From NCBI RefSeq assembly GCF_014489415.1, contig NZ_CP060822.1:940311-1004310 (forward strand): a stretch of DNA of 64,000 nt. Reading direction: 5' to 3'. Positions 63,728 to 64,000 of the stretch are shown piece after piece. Each line of letters starts with the position of its first letter. The stretch's first letter is position 1. The stretch is from Cylindrospermopsis curvispora GIHE-G1. GTDB taxonomy: Bacteria > Cyanobacteriota > Cyanobacteriia > Cyanobacteriales > Nostocaceae. The notes below the pieces were generated by a model that was given only the letters and a program-made list of their open reading frames with translations, was not told where the DNA came from and ran no database searches. The position numbers and the translations under genes were made by a program.

Positions 63728-64000
63728 TTATCTCAACAATTCCTGAAATTCCCTGTTATGCCTAATTTGAAGAAAGTCTTTATCCGCTTTTGCTAGTTCA
63801 GTATATTTTTGACGTTCCATCTTAATAGCTTTAGCTAAAGACTTCACAGCTAGGTCTGCCTGTTTCTGTAAGGCATAATTACAAGCCTTATTATAATATG
63901 CGGCAGCGAAGTTCGGATTGATGCTAATTGCTTGATTATAGGATGCCAAACCTTCTTGGTAGCGTCCCAGTTTTGTCAGGGCAATTCCCTTATTTATCCA
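63728..64000 (-). CDS. Tetratricopeptide-repeat protein, partial (C-terminal part)
   Basis: The frame is open from the right window edge to the stop at 63728, about 90 codons. It shows TPR units (INKGIALTKLGRYQEGLASY, NQAISINPNFAAAYYNKACN, YALQKQADLAVKSLAKAI) and ends DKDFLQIRHNREFQELLR, typical of cyanobacterial TPR proteins. The start is outside the window. A piece of it was copied to 61826-61878. Binding partner unknown. Confidence 0.8.
   Translation of the reverse strand, partial: WINKGIALTKLGRYQEGLASYNQAISINPNFAAAYYNKACNYALQKQADLAVKSLAKAIKMERQKYTELAKADKDFLQIRHNREFQELLR

Noticed and set aside
1-64000. CRISPR arrays or rRNA genes
   Set aside because: I looked for regularly spaced direct repeats and for rRNA signatures and saw none. 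The tail cassettes are long repeats within genes, not CRISPR.

Overview
The window comes from a cyanobacterium. It carries photosystem II genes (psbE, psbF, psbL, psbJ, psbX), a phycobiliprotein lyase gene (cpcS), ycf66, vipp1, a heme oxygenase, a cyAbrB regulator and many HIP1 octamers (GCGATCGC). The AT-rich base composition, group II intron, dispersed hairpin repeats and IS types suggest a filamentous Nostocales genome, possibly of the small Raphidiopsis/Cylindrospermopsis type. That placement is inference.

Layout. 1-15 kb: housekeeping genes (histidine kinase, cysE, hrcA, methyltransferase, radical SAM protein, two alpha/beta hydrolases, pyrH-frr) mixed with two decayed genes (a RibD-like reductase and a DUF29 protein) and a small double-glycine-leader peptide gene between the hydrolases. 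15-30 kb: cyAbrB, sdhB, two small propeller lipoproteins, ycf66-psbX, accC, tRNA-Leu, trpF-hemN-heme oxygenase, a DUF721 protein, vipp1, thioredoxin, an aminotransferase and a sigma factor. 30-39 kb: a HerA-like ATPase, a GST, a fasciclin protein, a HEAT-repeat protein, cpcS split by a group II intron, then psbEFLJ and a hemerythrin protein. 39.9-44.3 kb: an accessory stretch with an AAA ATPase/DUF4276 pair, a truncated LptF/LptG-like gene and an orphan D12-class DNA adenine methyltransferase.

44.5-61 kb holds four large extracellular-type genes in a row: a 5'-nucleotidase, an ExeM/NucH-like nuclease, an unrecognised 893-residue protein and a purple-acid-phosphatase-like protein. All four end in almost the same Ca-binding, RTX-like C-terminal cassette and none has an N-terminal signal peptide. 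Similar hairpins lie between and after them. Pho-box-like 11-bp-period repeats precede the first and third genes, and an abnormal one abuts the fourth. The likely joint role is release of phosphate from extracellular nucleic acids, nucleotides and phosphoesters, with type I export and PhoB control (inferred). 61-64 kb is a scrap yard: an intact IS1-family element, fragments of the phosphatase and of a TPR gene, a decayed IS200/IS605 element, a truncated ATPase and a TPR gene running off the end.

The most striking object is the cpcS intron at 35503-37273. Its boundaries restore the lyase frame exactly, and its open reading frame encodes a compact protein that keeps the maturase region but has lost the reverse-transcriptase YADD motif and any HNH domain.
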